This document shows positions 27,588 through 36,212 of a DNA stretch of 42,950 bases, in pieces; position 1 is the stretch's first letter, and each line of letters opens with the position of its first letter. The translations under genes and the position numbers were made by a program. Source of the stretch: an uncultured Alphaproteobacteria bacterium (GTDB taxonomy: Bacteria; Pseudomonadota; Alphaproteobacteria; Geminicoccales; Geminicoccaceae); assembly GCA_937926445.1 (NCBI GenBank), contig CALBAK010000050.1:1-42950 (forward strand), in the 5' to 3' direction. The notes under the pieces were generated by a model. It ran no database searches, was not told where the DNA came from, and saw only the letters and a list, made by a program, of their open reading frames with translations.

Positions 27588-28519
27588 AGTTTCCGAGCCT
27601 GCTCGCCGCCGCGACCGCGGCCGCGATCCTAGCCGCACCCGCCGTCGCGCAACAACAACAACCGGACGGCAGCCCCACTCGGCCGTTCCGGGTGACCCTC
27701 GTCCCCGCCGACGGCGGCACCGAAGACGGCACCAAGGCCGATTTCAAGCCGCTGTTCGACGCCGTGACCAAGGCTACCGGCCTGCATTTCGACCTCGTGG
27801 TCGGCCAGACCTACGGCGCCGTGGTCGAGGCGATCTGCGCCGGTGTCACCGAGATCGCCTGGTTCGGCCCCGCCTCCTATCTTCCGGCGCGCGAGCGCGG
27901 TTGCGCCGAACTCCTCGCAGTCGACGTCAACCACGGCCAGTCGGTCTATTACTCCGGCATCTTCGTCCCGGCCGACTCGCCCGCTAAATCGCTGGCCGAC
28001 CTCAAGGGCAAGTCGATGGCGTTCGGTGACGCCAATTCGGCCTCGAGCTTCGTCTACCCGGTAGCGATGCTGCTCGCCGCCGGCCTCGACCCTGCCCGCG
28101 ATCTCGCCGCGATCCGTATGACCGGCAGCCACGCCAACAGCCTCAAAGCCCTCGCCGAGGGCAAAGTCGACGCTGCCGCCGCCTCCTTCGACAGCTTCGA
28201 GAAGGCGGTCAACCAGAAGGTCCTCGAGCCCGGCAAGTTCCGCGTGCTCGCCAAGTCCGACCCGATCCCCAACCCGCCGATCGCCATGAGCACCAAGCTC
28301 TCGGCCGAGGTCAAGACGAAGCTCAAGGCCGCCTTCGGCTCTGTCCACACCATGCCGGGCGTCAACCCCGACACCATCCGCGGCTACGGCGGCAAGAAGG
28401 TCGACCGTTACGACTCCGATCTGAGCGAGGACATGATGAAGCCCGCTCTCGTCACGCTCGCCAAGGTGAGCGGAGACGTGCGCAAGGCCGTCCTCGAGAA
28501 GGCTTCGGCCGCGCGATGA
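27584..28519 (+). CDS. phnD: Phosphonate ABC importer binding protein PhnD
   Basis: A 311-residue periplasmic binding protein. A Sec signal peptide (MKFPSLLAAATAAAILAAPAVA) is followed by QQQQPDG. The family pattern is clear: RVTLVPADGGTEDGTKADFKP, the ligand-region IAWFGPASY, and KGKSMAFGDANSASSFVYP. It delivers phosphonates or phosphate esters to PhnE/PhnC. ATGA overlaps tie it to phnF before and phnC after. Confidence 0.96.
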   Translation: MKFPSLLAAATAAAILAAPAVAQQQQPDGSPTRPFRVTLVPADGGTEDGTKADFKPLFDAVTKATGLHFDLVVGQTYGAVVEAICAGVTEIAWFGPASYLPARERGCAELLAVDVNHGQSVYYSGIFVPADSPAKSLADLKGKSMAFGDANSASSFVYPVAMLLAAGLDPARDLAAIRMTGSHANSLKALAEGKVDAAAASFDSFEKAVNQKVLEPGKFRVLAKSDPIPNPPIAMSTKLSAEVKTKLKAAFGSVHTMPGVNPDTIRGYGGKKVDRYDSDLSEDMMKPALVTLAKVSGDVRKAVLEKASAAR

Positions 28520-29319
28520 CGCTCGAGGTCGACCACAGCCCGCGCGTCGAGACGCCGCTGCTGCAGTTCGTCGAAGTCGCCAAGACCTTCGCCGACGGCA
28601 CGCGGGCGCTGGCCGGTGTGACTTTCGCAGTCCCGCGGGCCCAGTTCTGTGTGCTGCTCGGACCGTCGGGCTCCGGCAAGTCGACTCTGCTGCGCTGCGT
28701 CAATGGCCTCGTCGAGCCGGACCGGGGAACCGTTCGGTTCGACGGGCTCCGGCTCGAGCGGCGGAGTTTGCCCTCGATCCGGCGCCGGGTCGCGATGGTC
28801 CACCAGCATTTCAACCTGGTCGAGCGGCTGCCGGTGGGGACCAACATCCTCACCGGCGCCCTCGCTCGTGTGCCGGCTTGGCGCGCCTACCTGCACTGGT
28901 TCCCGCGGGAGCTCCGCGACAAGGCCTGCGCGCTCGCGCTCAGGGTCGGGCTCGAACCGCACCATCTCCGCCGTCGGGTGAGCGAACTCTCGGGCGGCCA
29001 GCAGCAGCGGGTCGGGATCGCCCGCGCCTTCCTGTGCGACCCCGACTTGCTCCTGGCCGACGAACCGGTAGCGAGCCTCGATCCGGCGACCGCCCGCGAC
29101 ATCCTGGAACTGCTGCGCGAGGCCGCACGTGAGCGCGCGACCACGGTCTTGTGCAGCCTGCATCAGCCCGAGCTCGCGCACCGCTTCGCCGACCGGGTGC
29201 TCGGGCTGCGCAGCGGGCGGATCGTGTTCGACGGACCACCCGAGCGCCTCGACGAAGCGGCCCTCGCCCGGATCTACGGCGACGGCCTCGCCGCCGCCCG
29301 CCTCGAGCTCGCGGCCTGA
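28516..29319 (+). CDS. phnC: Phosphonate ABC importer ATPase PhnC
   Basis: A 267-residue ABC ATPase with Walker A GPSGSGKST at residues 49–57, Q-loop HQHFNLVERLPVGTNILTG (typical of PhnC), signature LSGGQQQR, Walker B LLLADEPVASLD and the switch His in SLHQPE. The stretch ALARVPAWRAYLHWFPRE is characteristic of PhnC proteins. It powers uptake through PhnE. It starts inside the phnD stop (ATGA). Confidence 0.96.
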   Translation: MTLEVDHSPRVETPLLQFVEVAKTFADGTRALAGVTFAVPRAQFCVLLGPSGSGKSTLLRCVNGLVEPDRGTVRFDGLRLERRSLPSIRRRVAMVHQHFNLVERLPVGTNILTGALARVPAWRAYLHWFPRELRDKACALALRVGLEPHHLRRRVSELSGGQQQRVGIARAFLCDPDLLLADEPVASLDPATARDILELLREAARERATTVLCSLHQPELAHRFADRVLGLRSGRIVFDGPPERLDEAALARIYGDGLAAARLELAA

Positions 29320-29323
29320 CCCG

Positions 29324-30340
29324 ATGACCGCCGTCCACCCCGCTCGCTCCGCTCCTGGCACGGTCCGCCTGGATCCGCCGTACGACTGGCGCGCGGCGTT
29401 GCTCGTCCTGGTCGCAGGCTTCCTTCTCCTCCTTTCCGGACAGCGGGTCCAGCTCGATCGGTTCGTCGCGCTTTCGGGCGAAGCGATCCTGGCCCAGCTC
29501 GGCTTCGTGGAGGGCAGCCAGGTCGGTCGCGGTCTCGGCCGCATGGTCCAAAGCCTCTTCCCGGTCGCTGTCGAGGAGCGCCGCGAGGTCACGCGGATCG
29601 CCGATCTCGACCGCGACAAGCTGCCCGCGTTCGCCCGCATCGAGCGGATCGAGACCACCCGCTTCGAGCTCGACCGGACGACCATGGCGCTCGTGCCGAT
29701 TGTCGAGAGCAAAGAATATCTGGTCGAGCCGTTCGGTTATCTGTTCCGAGTCTTCGGCAAGATGGTCGAGACGATCGAGATCGCGCTCTGGGCGACCATT
29801 CTATCGGTGTTGCTGAGCGCGCCGATCGCGGTCTTGGCGGCGGCCAACTACACCCCGCACCGCGCGCTCTATTACGCGGCGCGCGGGCTCGTGAGCTTCC
29901 TGCGCGCGATCCCCGAACTGGTGTCCGCGCTCTTCCTCGTCCTCGCCTTCGGCTTCGGGCCGATCGCCGGGATCCTGGCCCTCGGTCTCCACGCCGCGGG
30001 CTTCCTCGGCAAATTCTACGCCGAGGACATCGAGGCCGCCGACAAGAAACCGCAAGAAGCGCTGCGCGCCCTCGGGGCCTCGAAACTGCGGGTGCTTCGC
30101 TCGGCCGTTTTGCCGCAGGTGGCGCCGGCCTATGTGGCCTATACGCTCTACATCCTCGATCGGAACGTGCGGATGGCTACGGTGGTGGGGCTCGTGGGCG
30201 CCGGCGGCATCGGCCAGGAGCTCAAGGGTCGCTACGACCTCTTCGAGTACGACCATGTCGGCACGATCCTGGTCGTGATCTTCGCGACCGTCTTCCTGCT
30301 CGACCAGATCTCCGCCCGGCTGCGCGCGAGGTTGCTTTGA
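29324..30340 (+). CDS. phnE: Phosphonate ABC importer permease PhnE, with long periplasmic insert
   Basis: A 338-residue permease. A first helix (about residues 24–42) is followed by roughly 110 residues of polar sequence (QRVQLDRFVAL ... ALVPIVESKEYLVEPF) before the permease core (ETIEIALWATILSVLLSAP). The core has the EAA-type loop KPQEALRALGASKLRVLRSAVLPQVAP. E. coli PhnE is about 260 residues, so the insert is sizeable. A single PhnE gene is present, so it presumably forms a homodimer. It starts 4 bases after phnC. Confidence 0.94.
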   Translation: MTAVHPARSAPGTVRLDPPYDWRAALLVLVAGFLLLLSGQRVQLDRFVALSGEAILAQLGFVEGSQVGRGLGRMVQSLFPVAVEERREVTRIADLDRDKLPAFARIERIETTRFELDRTTMALVPIVESKEYLVEPFGYLFRVFGKMVETIEIALWATILSVLLSAPIAVLAAANYTPHRALYYAARGLVSFLRAIPELVSALFLVLAFGFGPIAGILALGLHAAGFLGKFYAEDIEAADKKPQEALRALGASKLRVLRSAVLPQVAPAYVAYTLYILDRNVRMATVVGLVGAGGIGQELKGRYDLFEYDHVGTILVVIFATVFLLDQISARLRARLL

Positions 30341-30828
30341 GCCGCTTCGAATCCGGTGCAGCTTCGGACCTCCCGCCGCGCGGCGTTTGGGGTCGACTCC
30401 TCGCGCTCGCCGACCGGGCACAGGTGCTCGCCACCGCCGAGGCGCTTGCGGCGGAAGGCACGATCGAGTTGCTGGGCCCACCCGAATCGGGTCTCGTTCT
30501 CCTCGCGGTGCGCGACGGCGTCGCCGGCACGCCCTTCCACCTGGGCGAGATGCCGGCCGCGCGGGTGGCGGTCTCGGTTCGCAGCGCCGACGGCCGCCGC
30601 GGGGAAGGCGGGGCGATCGTACCCAGCGAGGATTTGGAGCTCGCGCACGCCGTGGCCCTGCTCGACGCGGTGCTCGCGCACGATCTTCCGGGGTCGGAGC
30701 GGGTCGCGGCCCTGCTCGCCCAGGGTGCCGAGCGGGCGGCCGAGATCGAGCGGCGACGCGCGCTCTTGCTCGCACGCACGCGGGTCGACTTCCAGGCCTT
30801 CGGCGAACTCGCTCGGGACCCCGCATGA
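30337..30828 (+). CDS. phnG: C-P lyase core subunit PhnG
   Basis: A 163-residue PhnG, part of the PhnGHIJ core complex that with PhnI installs the ribose-triphosphate on phosphonates. Family features seen are WGRLLALA near the N-terminus, HLGEMPAARVAVSV in the middle and TRVDFQAF near the end. The start is TTG, overlapping the phnE stop as TTGA; no other start keeps the N-terminal family region. Confidence 0.93.
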   Translation: MSRFESGAASDLPPRGVWGRLLALADRAQVLATAEALAAEGTIELLGPPESGLVLLAVRDGVAGTPFHLGEMPAARVAVSVRSADGRRGEGGAIVPSEDLELAHAVALLDAVLAHDLPGSERVAALLAQGAERAAEIERRRALLLARTRVDFQAFGELARDPA

Positions 30829-31382
30829 TCGCGATTCCGCGCGTCTTCACCCCGTCCTGCCGGCAGCGCGTCTTCCGCCGCCTGTTGGACGCCACCGCCC
30901 GGCCCGGCACGCTCGCGACCCTGGGGCCCGAGCTCGAAGGCGCGCCGGCCTGGCTCGCCGTCCTCTCGGTCTTCGTCGACCGAGCCGTGACGTTCGCCGA
31001 TCCGCAAGGCTTGCTCGATGCGCGGGAGCGCGCCTTCCTCCCGCACGCCACGGCACCCGCGGAGCGCGCGGGCTGGCTGTTGCTCGACGGAAGACGGGCG
31101 CCGCCCGCGGAGTTCGCGCCGACGCTCGGTAGTCTCGAAGAGCCCGAGCGCGGTGCGACGATCGTTCTGCGGGTCGAAGCGCTCGGCCGTGGTCGGCCAC
31201 TACGGCTCGAAGGGCCGGGGGTCGACGGACGACGGCTGGTCGCGGTCGAGGGGCTCGATCCCGGCTGGCTCGCCGCGCGATCGGCGTGGTGCGCTTTCTT
31301 CCCGCGCGGCGTCGATCTCGTCCTCGCCGATCGCGAGCGGGTGCTCGTGCTGCCGCGCGCGACCCGAATCTCGGAACCTTGA
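30825..31382 (+). CDS. phnH: C-P lyase core subunit PhnH
   Basis: A 185-residue PhnH. RQRVFRRLLDATARPGTLATLG at the start and the C-terminal PLRLEGPGVDG and FPRGVDLVLAD blocks are family-typical. It is a PLP-transferase-like fold without PLP and dimerises in the core complex. The ATG overlaps the phnG stop (ATGA). Confidence 0.95.
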   Translation: MIAIPRVFTPSCRQRVFRRLLDATARPGTLATLGPELEGAPAWLAVLSVFVDRAVTFADPQGLLDARERAFLPHATAPAERAGWLLLDGRRAPPAEFAPTLGSLEEPERGATIVLRVEALGRGRPLRLEGPGVDGRRLVAVEGLDPGWLAARSAWCAFFPRGVDLVLADRERVLVLPRATRISEP

Positions 31383-31383
31383 A

Positions 31384-32490
31384 GTGAGCTACGTCGCGGT
31401 CAAGGGCGGCGGCGAAGCGATCCGCGAGGCGGCCCGCGCGCTCGAGGCCCTGCGCGCGATGGCCGGCGGTCCATCCCTCGATCCGCGCCAGATCGAGCAT
31501 CAGCTCCACTTCCTGCACGGGCGGGTGATGTCGGAGGGCGGGCTCGCCGATGCGGACCTCGTCTCGCTCGCCATCAAGCAGGCGCTCGGCGACCCGCTCG
31601 AAGCGGCCCTCTATCTGCGGGCGCATCGCTCGACCCGGCCGCGGCTCGCCGAGACAGCACCCTTGGATACCGCGCGGATGCGGCTCGTGCGGCGGATCTC
31701 GGCCGCCTTCAAGCAGGTCCCTGGCGGGCAGATGCTCGGGGCCACGCCGGACTATTTGCACCGGCTCTTCCGCTTCGAGCTGCTCGAGGAGGATCCGACG
31801 GCACTCGAGCGGATCCTCGCCGACTGGCTCGCCGATCGGCCGAACGATCTGCCGCCGCCGACGGCGCCCAAGGTGCTCGACGCGCTGCGCGCCGAAGGCC
31901 TTCTTCCTCCGTTGCAACCGAGCTCGGAGACGGCCTTCGACATCACCCGCGAGCCGCTCGGCTTCCCGGTACCGCGCTCGGCCGCGCTCGCGATCATGGC
32001 CCGCGGCGAGACCGGCGGGTTGCTCGCCTTGGCCTATTCCAACATGCGGGGATACGGCGACATCCACCCGACCGTGGGCGAGCTGCGCGTGGGGTACCTG
32101 CCGGTCGAGCTGCCGCACCCGGTCACCGGCGAGCCGGTCGAGGTCGGCGAGGTGTTGCTCACCGAATGCGAGATCGTGGCCATGTTCGCCCGCGAGGAGG
32201 AGGGCCCGCCTCGGTTCACCGTCGGCTACGGCGCCTGCTTCGGTCACAACGAGGTCAAAGCGATCGCGATGGCGGTGCTCGATCGGGCGATGAGCGCCGC
32301 CGCGGCGGCGGGCGGCCCGAAGAACCCGTCGGAGGATCCCGATTTCGTGCTGCTGCACGTCGACGGGATCGAATCGCACGGTTTCTGCATCCACTACAAG
32401 ATGCCGCACTACGTCACCTTCCAGTCCGACATGGATCGGCTGCGGCGGGCCCGAGCCGAGGCGGCCCGCGCGGAAGGCCGGGCTCCGTGA
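31384..32490 (+). CDS. phnI: C-P lyase core subunit PhnI
   Basis: A 368-residue PhnI, the nucleosidase-type subunit that, with PhnG, H and L, exchanges adenine of ATP for phosphonate. The N-terminal YVAVKGGGEAI, the central GYGDIHPTVGELRVGYLPVE and the C-terminal SHGFCIHYKMPHYVTF blocks are conserved. GTG 31384 lies one base after the phnH stop. No lesion is seen. Confidence 0.96.
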   Translation: MSYVAVKGGGEAIREAARALEALRAMAGGPSLDPRQIEHQLHFLHGRVMSEGGLADADLVSLAIKQALGDPLEAALYLRAHRSTRPRLAETAPLDTARMRLVRRISAAFKQVPGGQMLGATPDYLHRLFRFELLEEDPTALERILADWLADRPNDLPPPTAPKVLDALRAEGLLPPLQPSSETAFDITREPLGFPVPRSAALAIMARGETGGLLALAYSNMRGYGDIHPTVGELRVGYLPVELPHPVTGEPVEVGEVLLTECEIVAMFAREEEGPPRFTVGYGACFGHNEVKAIAMAVLDRAMSAAAAAGGPKNPSEDPDFVLLHVDGIESHGFCIHYKMPHYVTFQSDMDRLRRARAEAARAEGRAP

Positions 32491-33392
32491 GCTCCGGGAT
32501 GCGCCAGCGAAGCGCCGACGCCCTGCTTCCGCTCGGGCATGGCTTCGGCTATCTTGACGAAGATGCCAAGCGCGAGCTCAGGCGCGCCATCTTCAAAGCG
32601 GTCTGCGTGCCGGGTCACCAGACCCCTTACGGCTCGCGCGAACTGCCGATCGCCCGCGGCTTCGGCACTGGCGGATTACAGATCACGCTGGCGCTGATCG
32701 GCCCCGAAGACGTCCTCAAGGTCATCGACCAGGGTTCCGACGACAGCGTGAACGCCGCGAATCTGCGACGTCTCTTCCTCGCAACCTGCCCGGGGGTGCG
32801 CGAAACCCGGCGCACACAGGAAGCGAGCCTGATCCAGACCCGCCACAGGATACCCGAGCGGCCCCTCCGGGCCGATCAGATCCTGATCCTCCAGGTGCCC
32901 TATCCCGATCCGCTCGTCGTGGTCGAGCCGAACGAGAGCAAGCGGCGGCTGATGCACGGCCGCGCCGATTACGCCAAGCTCTGGGTGAAACTCTACGAGG
33001 GCATGGTCACCTTTTCCGAGATCACGATCTCGCACCGCTACCCCACCCGGATCGCCGGCCACTACGTCATCGATCCGTCGCCGATCCCGCGCTTCGACGT
33101 TCCCAAGCTGCACCGGGCGGATTGTCTCTACCTCTTCGGCGCCGGCCGCGAGAAGCGGATCTACGCGGTCCCGCCGCACACGACGGCCGAGCCCTTGACC
33201 TTCGAAGACGTACCCTTCCGCGTCGAGGACTTCACCGATCCCGCGACCGGCCGACGGCGGGCCTGTTCCCGCTGCGGCTCGACCACGAGTTTTCTCGACG
33301 AGTTCTTCGACGAGACGGGCGCGCGCCTCTTCCAGTGCTCGGACACGGCGTTCTGCGACGAGGAGCTCGCCGGACGGGGGGCTGCTGCGTGA
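32487..33392 (+). CDS. phnJ: C-P lyase radical SAM subunit PhnJ
   Basis: A 301-residue PhnJ, the radical SAM enzyme that breaks the carbon-phosphorus bond. Cys260, 263, 284 and 290 reproduce the C-terminal cluster/zinc motif, with CX2CX20CX5C instead of the E. coli X21 spacing. Gly43 in VPGHQTPYG aligns with E. coli Gly32, the proposed glycyl radical position. TRHRIPE and FGAGREKRIYAVPP are strongly conserved. GTG start overlaps the phnI stop. Confidence 0.96.
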   Translation: MSSGMRQRSADALLPLGHGFGYLDEDAKRELRRAIFKAVCVPGHQTPYGSRELPIARGFGTGGLQITLALIGPEDVLKVIDQGSDDSVNAANLRRLFLATCPGVRETRRTQEASLIQTRHRIPERPLRADQILILQVPYPDPLVVVEPNESKRRLMHGRADYAKLWVKLYEGMVTFSEITISHRYPTRIAGHYVIDPSPIPRFDVPKLHRADCLYLFGAGREKRIYAVPPHTTAEPLTFEDVPFRVEDFTDPATGRRRACSRCGSTTSFLDEFFDETGARLFQCSDTAFCDEELAGRGAAA

Positions 33393-34219
33393 GCGTTCTG
33401 CTCGAGGTCGAGGATCTCGCCCGGATCCACGGTCGCGGCTGCGACCGCTGCCTCGAGGTCACCGGCCCGGAGCACGGTACCAACCGCTGCCGCTTCTGCG
33501 GTTCGGTGGTGGCGTTGCGGGGCGCGAGCTTCGCGCTCGAGCGGGGCGAGGTGTTGGGCGTGATCGGCGAGTCGGGCTCCGGCAAGTCGACTCTCGTGCG
33601 GCTCCTGTGCTTCGACGAGCCCGCGAGTTCGGGCCGGGCGCTCTTCCACGAGGCCGATCGGGTGGTCGACCTGTTCGCGCTCGACGCCGCCCGCCGGCGG
33701 GCGTTCCGCGACACCCGGCTGGGTGTGGTCTACCAGAACCCGATGCTGGGCCTCGCGCTCTCGATCTCGGCCGGCGGCAACATCGCGGAGCGGCTGATCG
33801 CCGCCGAGCGGGTGCGCTACGCTTTCTTGCGCGAGCGGGCGCGGGCGCTGCTCGAGCGGACCGGGGTGCCGGTGGCGCGGATGGACGAGCCCCCGGCGCG
33901 TTTCTCGGGTGGCATGCAGCAGCGGGTGCAGATCGCCAAGGCCCTCGCGACCGAGCCGCCGCTCCTGCTCCTCGACGAGATCACGACCGGTCTCGACCTC
34001 TCGGTCCAGGCCCGTATCCTCGACCTCGTCCTCGAGCTGCAGGAGCAGCTCGCCGTGTCGATGTTGGTGGTGACCCACGATCTGGGCGTGGTCCGCCATC
34101 TCGCGAGCCGGACGCTCGTCATGCGCCACGGGGCGATCGTCGAAGCGGGTCTCACCGATCAGATCCTCGAGGACCCGAGCCATCCCTACACCCAAGAGCT
34201 CGTGAGTGCGGCGCTGTGA
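33389..34219 (+). CDS. phnK: C-P lyase ATPase PhnK with N-terminal four-Cys insert
   Basis: A 276-residue ABC-type protein. Walker A GESGSGKST is at residues 60–68, the signature reads FSGGMQQRVQIA, Walker B LLLLDEITTGLD, and the switch is VTHDLGV. PhnK docks on the core complex at PhnJ. Between the first strand and Walker A lies a two-CxxC insert (Cys18, 21, 34, 37) that E. coli PhnK lacks; it looks like a zinc knuckle and is, as I recall, present in other alphaproteobacterial PhnK. GTG overlaps phnJ. Confidence 0.95.
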   Translation: MSVLLEVEDLARIHGRGCDRCLEVTGPEHGTNRCRFCGSVVALRGASFALERGEVLGVIGESGSGKSTLVRLLCFDEPASSGRALFHEADRVVDLFALDAARRRAFRDTRLGVVYQNPMLGLALSISAGGNIAERLIAAERVRYAFLRERARALLERTGVPVARMDEPPARFSGGMQQRVQIAKALATEPPLLLLDEITTGLDLSVQARILDLVLELQEQLAVSMLVVTHDLGVVRHLASRTLVMRHGAIVEAGLTDQILEDPSHPYTQELVSAAL

Positions 34220-34923
34220 GCGGCCCACGGCACGTCCTCGAGGTCGAGGGCCTCTCCAAGAGCTTCACGATCCACGCGCGCGGACGGCGGGTCCTGGCGC
34301 TCGAGGGTCTGTCCTTCACCGTGCAGGCTGGCGAGCTCGTGGCGCTCCTGGGCCCCTCGGGTGCCGGGAAATCCTCCGTGCTCAAGTGCATCTGGCGAGC
34401 CTACCGACCCGATGCCGGGACGATCCGGTATCAGACGGCCGAGGGATCCGTGGTCGATCTGGCCCGCGCGAACGACAGCGACATCGTTCACCTGCGCACG
34501 CGCGAGCTCGGCTTCGTCACCCAGTTCCTGCACGCGCTGCCGAGGCTCTCGGCCCTCGAGGTGGTGGCGCGGCCGCTGCGGCGCGCCGGCTGGGCGCCCG
34601 AGGAGGCGCGCGATCGCGCCGCGCTCGCGCTCGCCGCCGTGGGCCTGCCCTCTCGCCTGTTCGACCTGCCGCCTTCGACCTTCTCGGGTGGCGAGCGACA
34701 GCGTGTGAACCTCGCGCGGGCCTTCGCGGTCGAGCCGCGCCTCCTCCTGCTCGACGAGCCGACCGCGAGCCTCGATCCGGCTTCGCGCGATCGCGTGTTC
34801 GGAATGATCGACGACGCCCGTCGGCGAGGTGCCGCGATCCTGGCCGTTTTCCACGATGCCGAGGCGATCCGCAGGGTCGCCGACCGAACCGTCACGGTAC
34901 ATGCGCTCGTGGAGGTGGCGTGA
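34216..34923 (+). CDS. phnL: C-P lyase ATPase PhnL
   Basis: A 235-residue ABC-type protein with Walker A GPSGAGKSS, signature FSGGERQRVNLARAF, Walker B LLLLDEPTASLD and switch HDAEAIRRVADR. KSFTIHARGRRVLALEGLSF at the start and CIWRAYRPDAGTI after Walker A match PhnL. It works with PhnG/H/I in the first step or on PhnK as an ATPase module. GTG overlaps the phnK stop. Confidence 0.94.
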   Translation: MSGPRHVLEVEGLSKSFTIHARGRRVLALEGLSFTVQAGELVALLGPSGAGKSSVLKCIWRAYRPDAGTIRYQTAEGSVVDLARANDSDIVHLRTRELGFVTQFLHALPRLSALEVVARPLRRAGWAPEEARDRAALALAAVGLPSRLFDLPPSTFSGGERQRVNLARAFAVEPRLLLLDEPTASLDPASRDRVFGMIDDARRRGAAILAVFHDAEAIRRVADRTVTVHALVEVA

Positions 34924-36059
34924 CGCTCACGATCCGCAACGGGCGGCTCGTCTTATCCGATCGAGTCCTGGACGGCGATCTCGCCGTCGAATCGGGCCGG
35001 ATCGCGGTCATCGCACCGCGGCTGCCGCCCGCCGAACGCGACCTCGACGCCGCGGGCAGGCTCGTGCTCCCCGGCCTGGTCGACCTCCACGGCGACGCGC
35101 TCGAGAAGGAGGCGGAACCGCGGCCGGGCGTGTTCCTGCCGTCCCCCTTCGCCGTGGCGCAAGCCGATCGTCGCTACGCGCTGGCCGGGGTGACCACCGT
35201 CTGCCACGCGATCGCCTTCGCCCAGGGCGAACTCGGGCTGCGCGAGCCCGTGCGGGCGCGCGGTCTGGTCGAGGCGATCCTCGACCCGGGCGCTCCGCTC
35301 CTGGTCCGCAACCTCGTCCATCTCCGTTACGAGATCACCGATCCGGTCTCGGCGCCGCTGGTGGAAAGGCTGCTCGAGGTCCGGCCGGCGATCTTGAGCT
35401 TCATGGATCACACACCGGGCCAGGGGCAGTTCCAGGACCTCGCAGCCTACGCCTCCTATCTCGCCCGTACCTACGGAACCGCCACCCACGAGGTCGCCCG
35501 CAAGGTCGAAGCCAAGCGCAGCGAGGCCGCGGCGGCGCTCGCGCGGATCGAGGCGCTGGCCGAGCGCGCCCGGGCCGCGGGCGTGCTGCTCGCGAGCCAC
35601 GACGACGACGCCGAGGAGCGGATCGTCGCCCTCGCCGAGCTGGGGGTACGGGCGAGCGAATTTCCCACTCGCCAGGAGGCGGCCCGCGCGGCGCGCGCGC
35701 AAGGGCTCGCGGTGATCGTGGGTGCGCCCAATTTGTTCCGCGGTGGTTCGCAATCGGGCAGGCTGTCGGCCCGGGCGGCGATCGAGGCCGGGCTCGCCTC
35801 CTGCCTCTGCTCCGACTACGCCCCGCAGACCTTGCTGCCGGCGATCCTCGCGGCCGCCCGCGAAGGCCTCGCCGGGCTGCCCACTCTCGTCGCCCTCGCG
35901 AGCCGCAACCCGGCGGATCTGCTCGGCCGCGGCGAGCTCGGCCGGCTCGAGCCCGGTGCCGCGGCCGACCTGCTCCTGGTCGAGCCGGGCCCACCCACAC
36001 CGCGGATCGAGCTCGTGCTGCGCGACGGTCGGGTGGTGCTCTCGGCCGGGCTTGAATAG
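34920..36059 (+). CDS. phnM: Ribosyl-phosphonate triphosphate hydrolase PhnM
   Basis: A 379-residue amidohydrolase-fold enzyme that removes pyrophosphate from the 5-triphosphate of ribosyl-phosphonate. Metal ligands start with His57/Asp59 in DLHGDALEKEAEPRPGV, followed by SFMDHTPGQGQF, LASHDDD and CSDYAP. The length is normal. GTG overlaps the phnL stop. It is the last phn gene here; phnN and phnP, the next pathway enzymes, are not in the window. Confidence 0.95.
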   Translation: MTLTIRNGRLVLSDRVLDGDLAVESGRIAVIAPRLPPAERDLDAAGRLVLPGLVDLHGDALEKEAEPRPGVFLPSPFAVAQADRRYALAGVTTVCHAIAFAQGELGLREPVRARGLVEAILDPGAPLLVRNLVHLRYEITDPVSAPLVERLLEVRPAILSFMDHTPGQGQFQDLAAYASYLARTYGTATHEVARKVEAKRSEAAAALARIEALAERARAAGVLLASHDDDAEERIVALAELGVRASEFPTRQEAARAARAQGLAVIVGAPNLFRGGSQSGRLSARAAIEAGLASCLCSDYAPQTLLPAILAAAREGLAGLPTLVALASRNPADLLGRGELGRLEPGAAADLLLVEPGPPTPRIELVLRDGRVVLSAGLE

Positions 36060-36131
36060 CCCGAGCCGGCGTCCGTTGTCCCCGCGCCCGGTCGGTCCGG
36101 TCGGGTACAGACAGAAACCGGAGTATCGTCG

Positions 36132-36206
36132 ATGACCAAAAAGCCCTTCCCGCGTCGGGCGCTGTGGGGGCCGCTCGGAGCCCTCGCGGCGCTCCTTGCC
36201 GGCGGA
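36132..36206 (+). pseudogene. Orphan signal-peptide fragment of a BMP-family binding protein
   Basis: ATG 36132 with GGAG upstream opens MTKKPFPRRALWGPLGALAA LLAGG, a typical signal peptide with KK and RR followed by a hydrophobic core. It then runs without stop into sequence that is the antisense of an ABC ATPase. There is no cleavage site or mature domain. The missing continuation matches the signal-less protein beginning at 42158 on the opposite strand; joining them gives LAGGPARAEEVVVGVV with an ARA cleavage site. Confidence 0.75.
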
Positions 36207-36212
36207 CCGCGG
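36200..36212. other. Left junction of an inferred inversion
   Basis: A + strand signal peptide and a − strand ATPase gene end abruptly against each other here. The base-exact position cannot be set because CC is shared with the partner junction at about 42158. Confidence 0.65.

Noticed and set aside
36060-36131. Terminator after phnM
   Set aside because: The GC-rich CCCGGTCGGTCCGGTCGGG stretch is more direct repeat than inverted repeat and has no T-tract.
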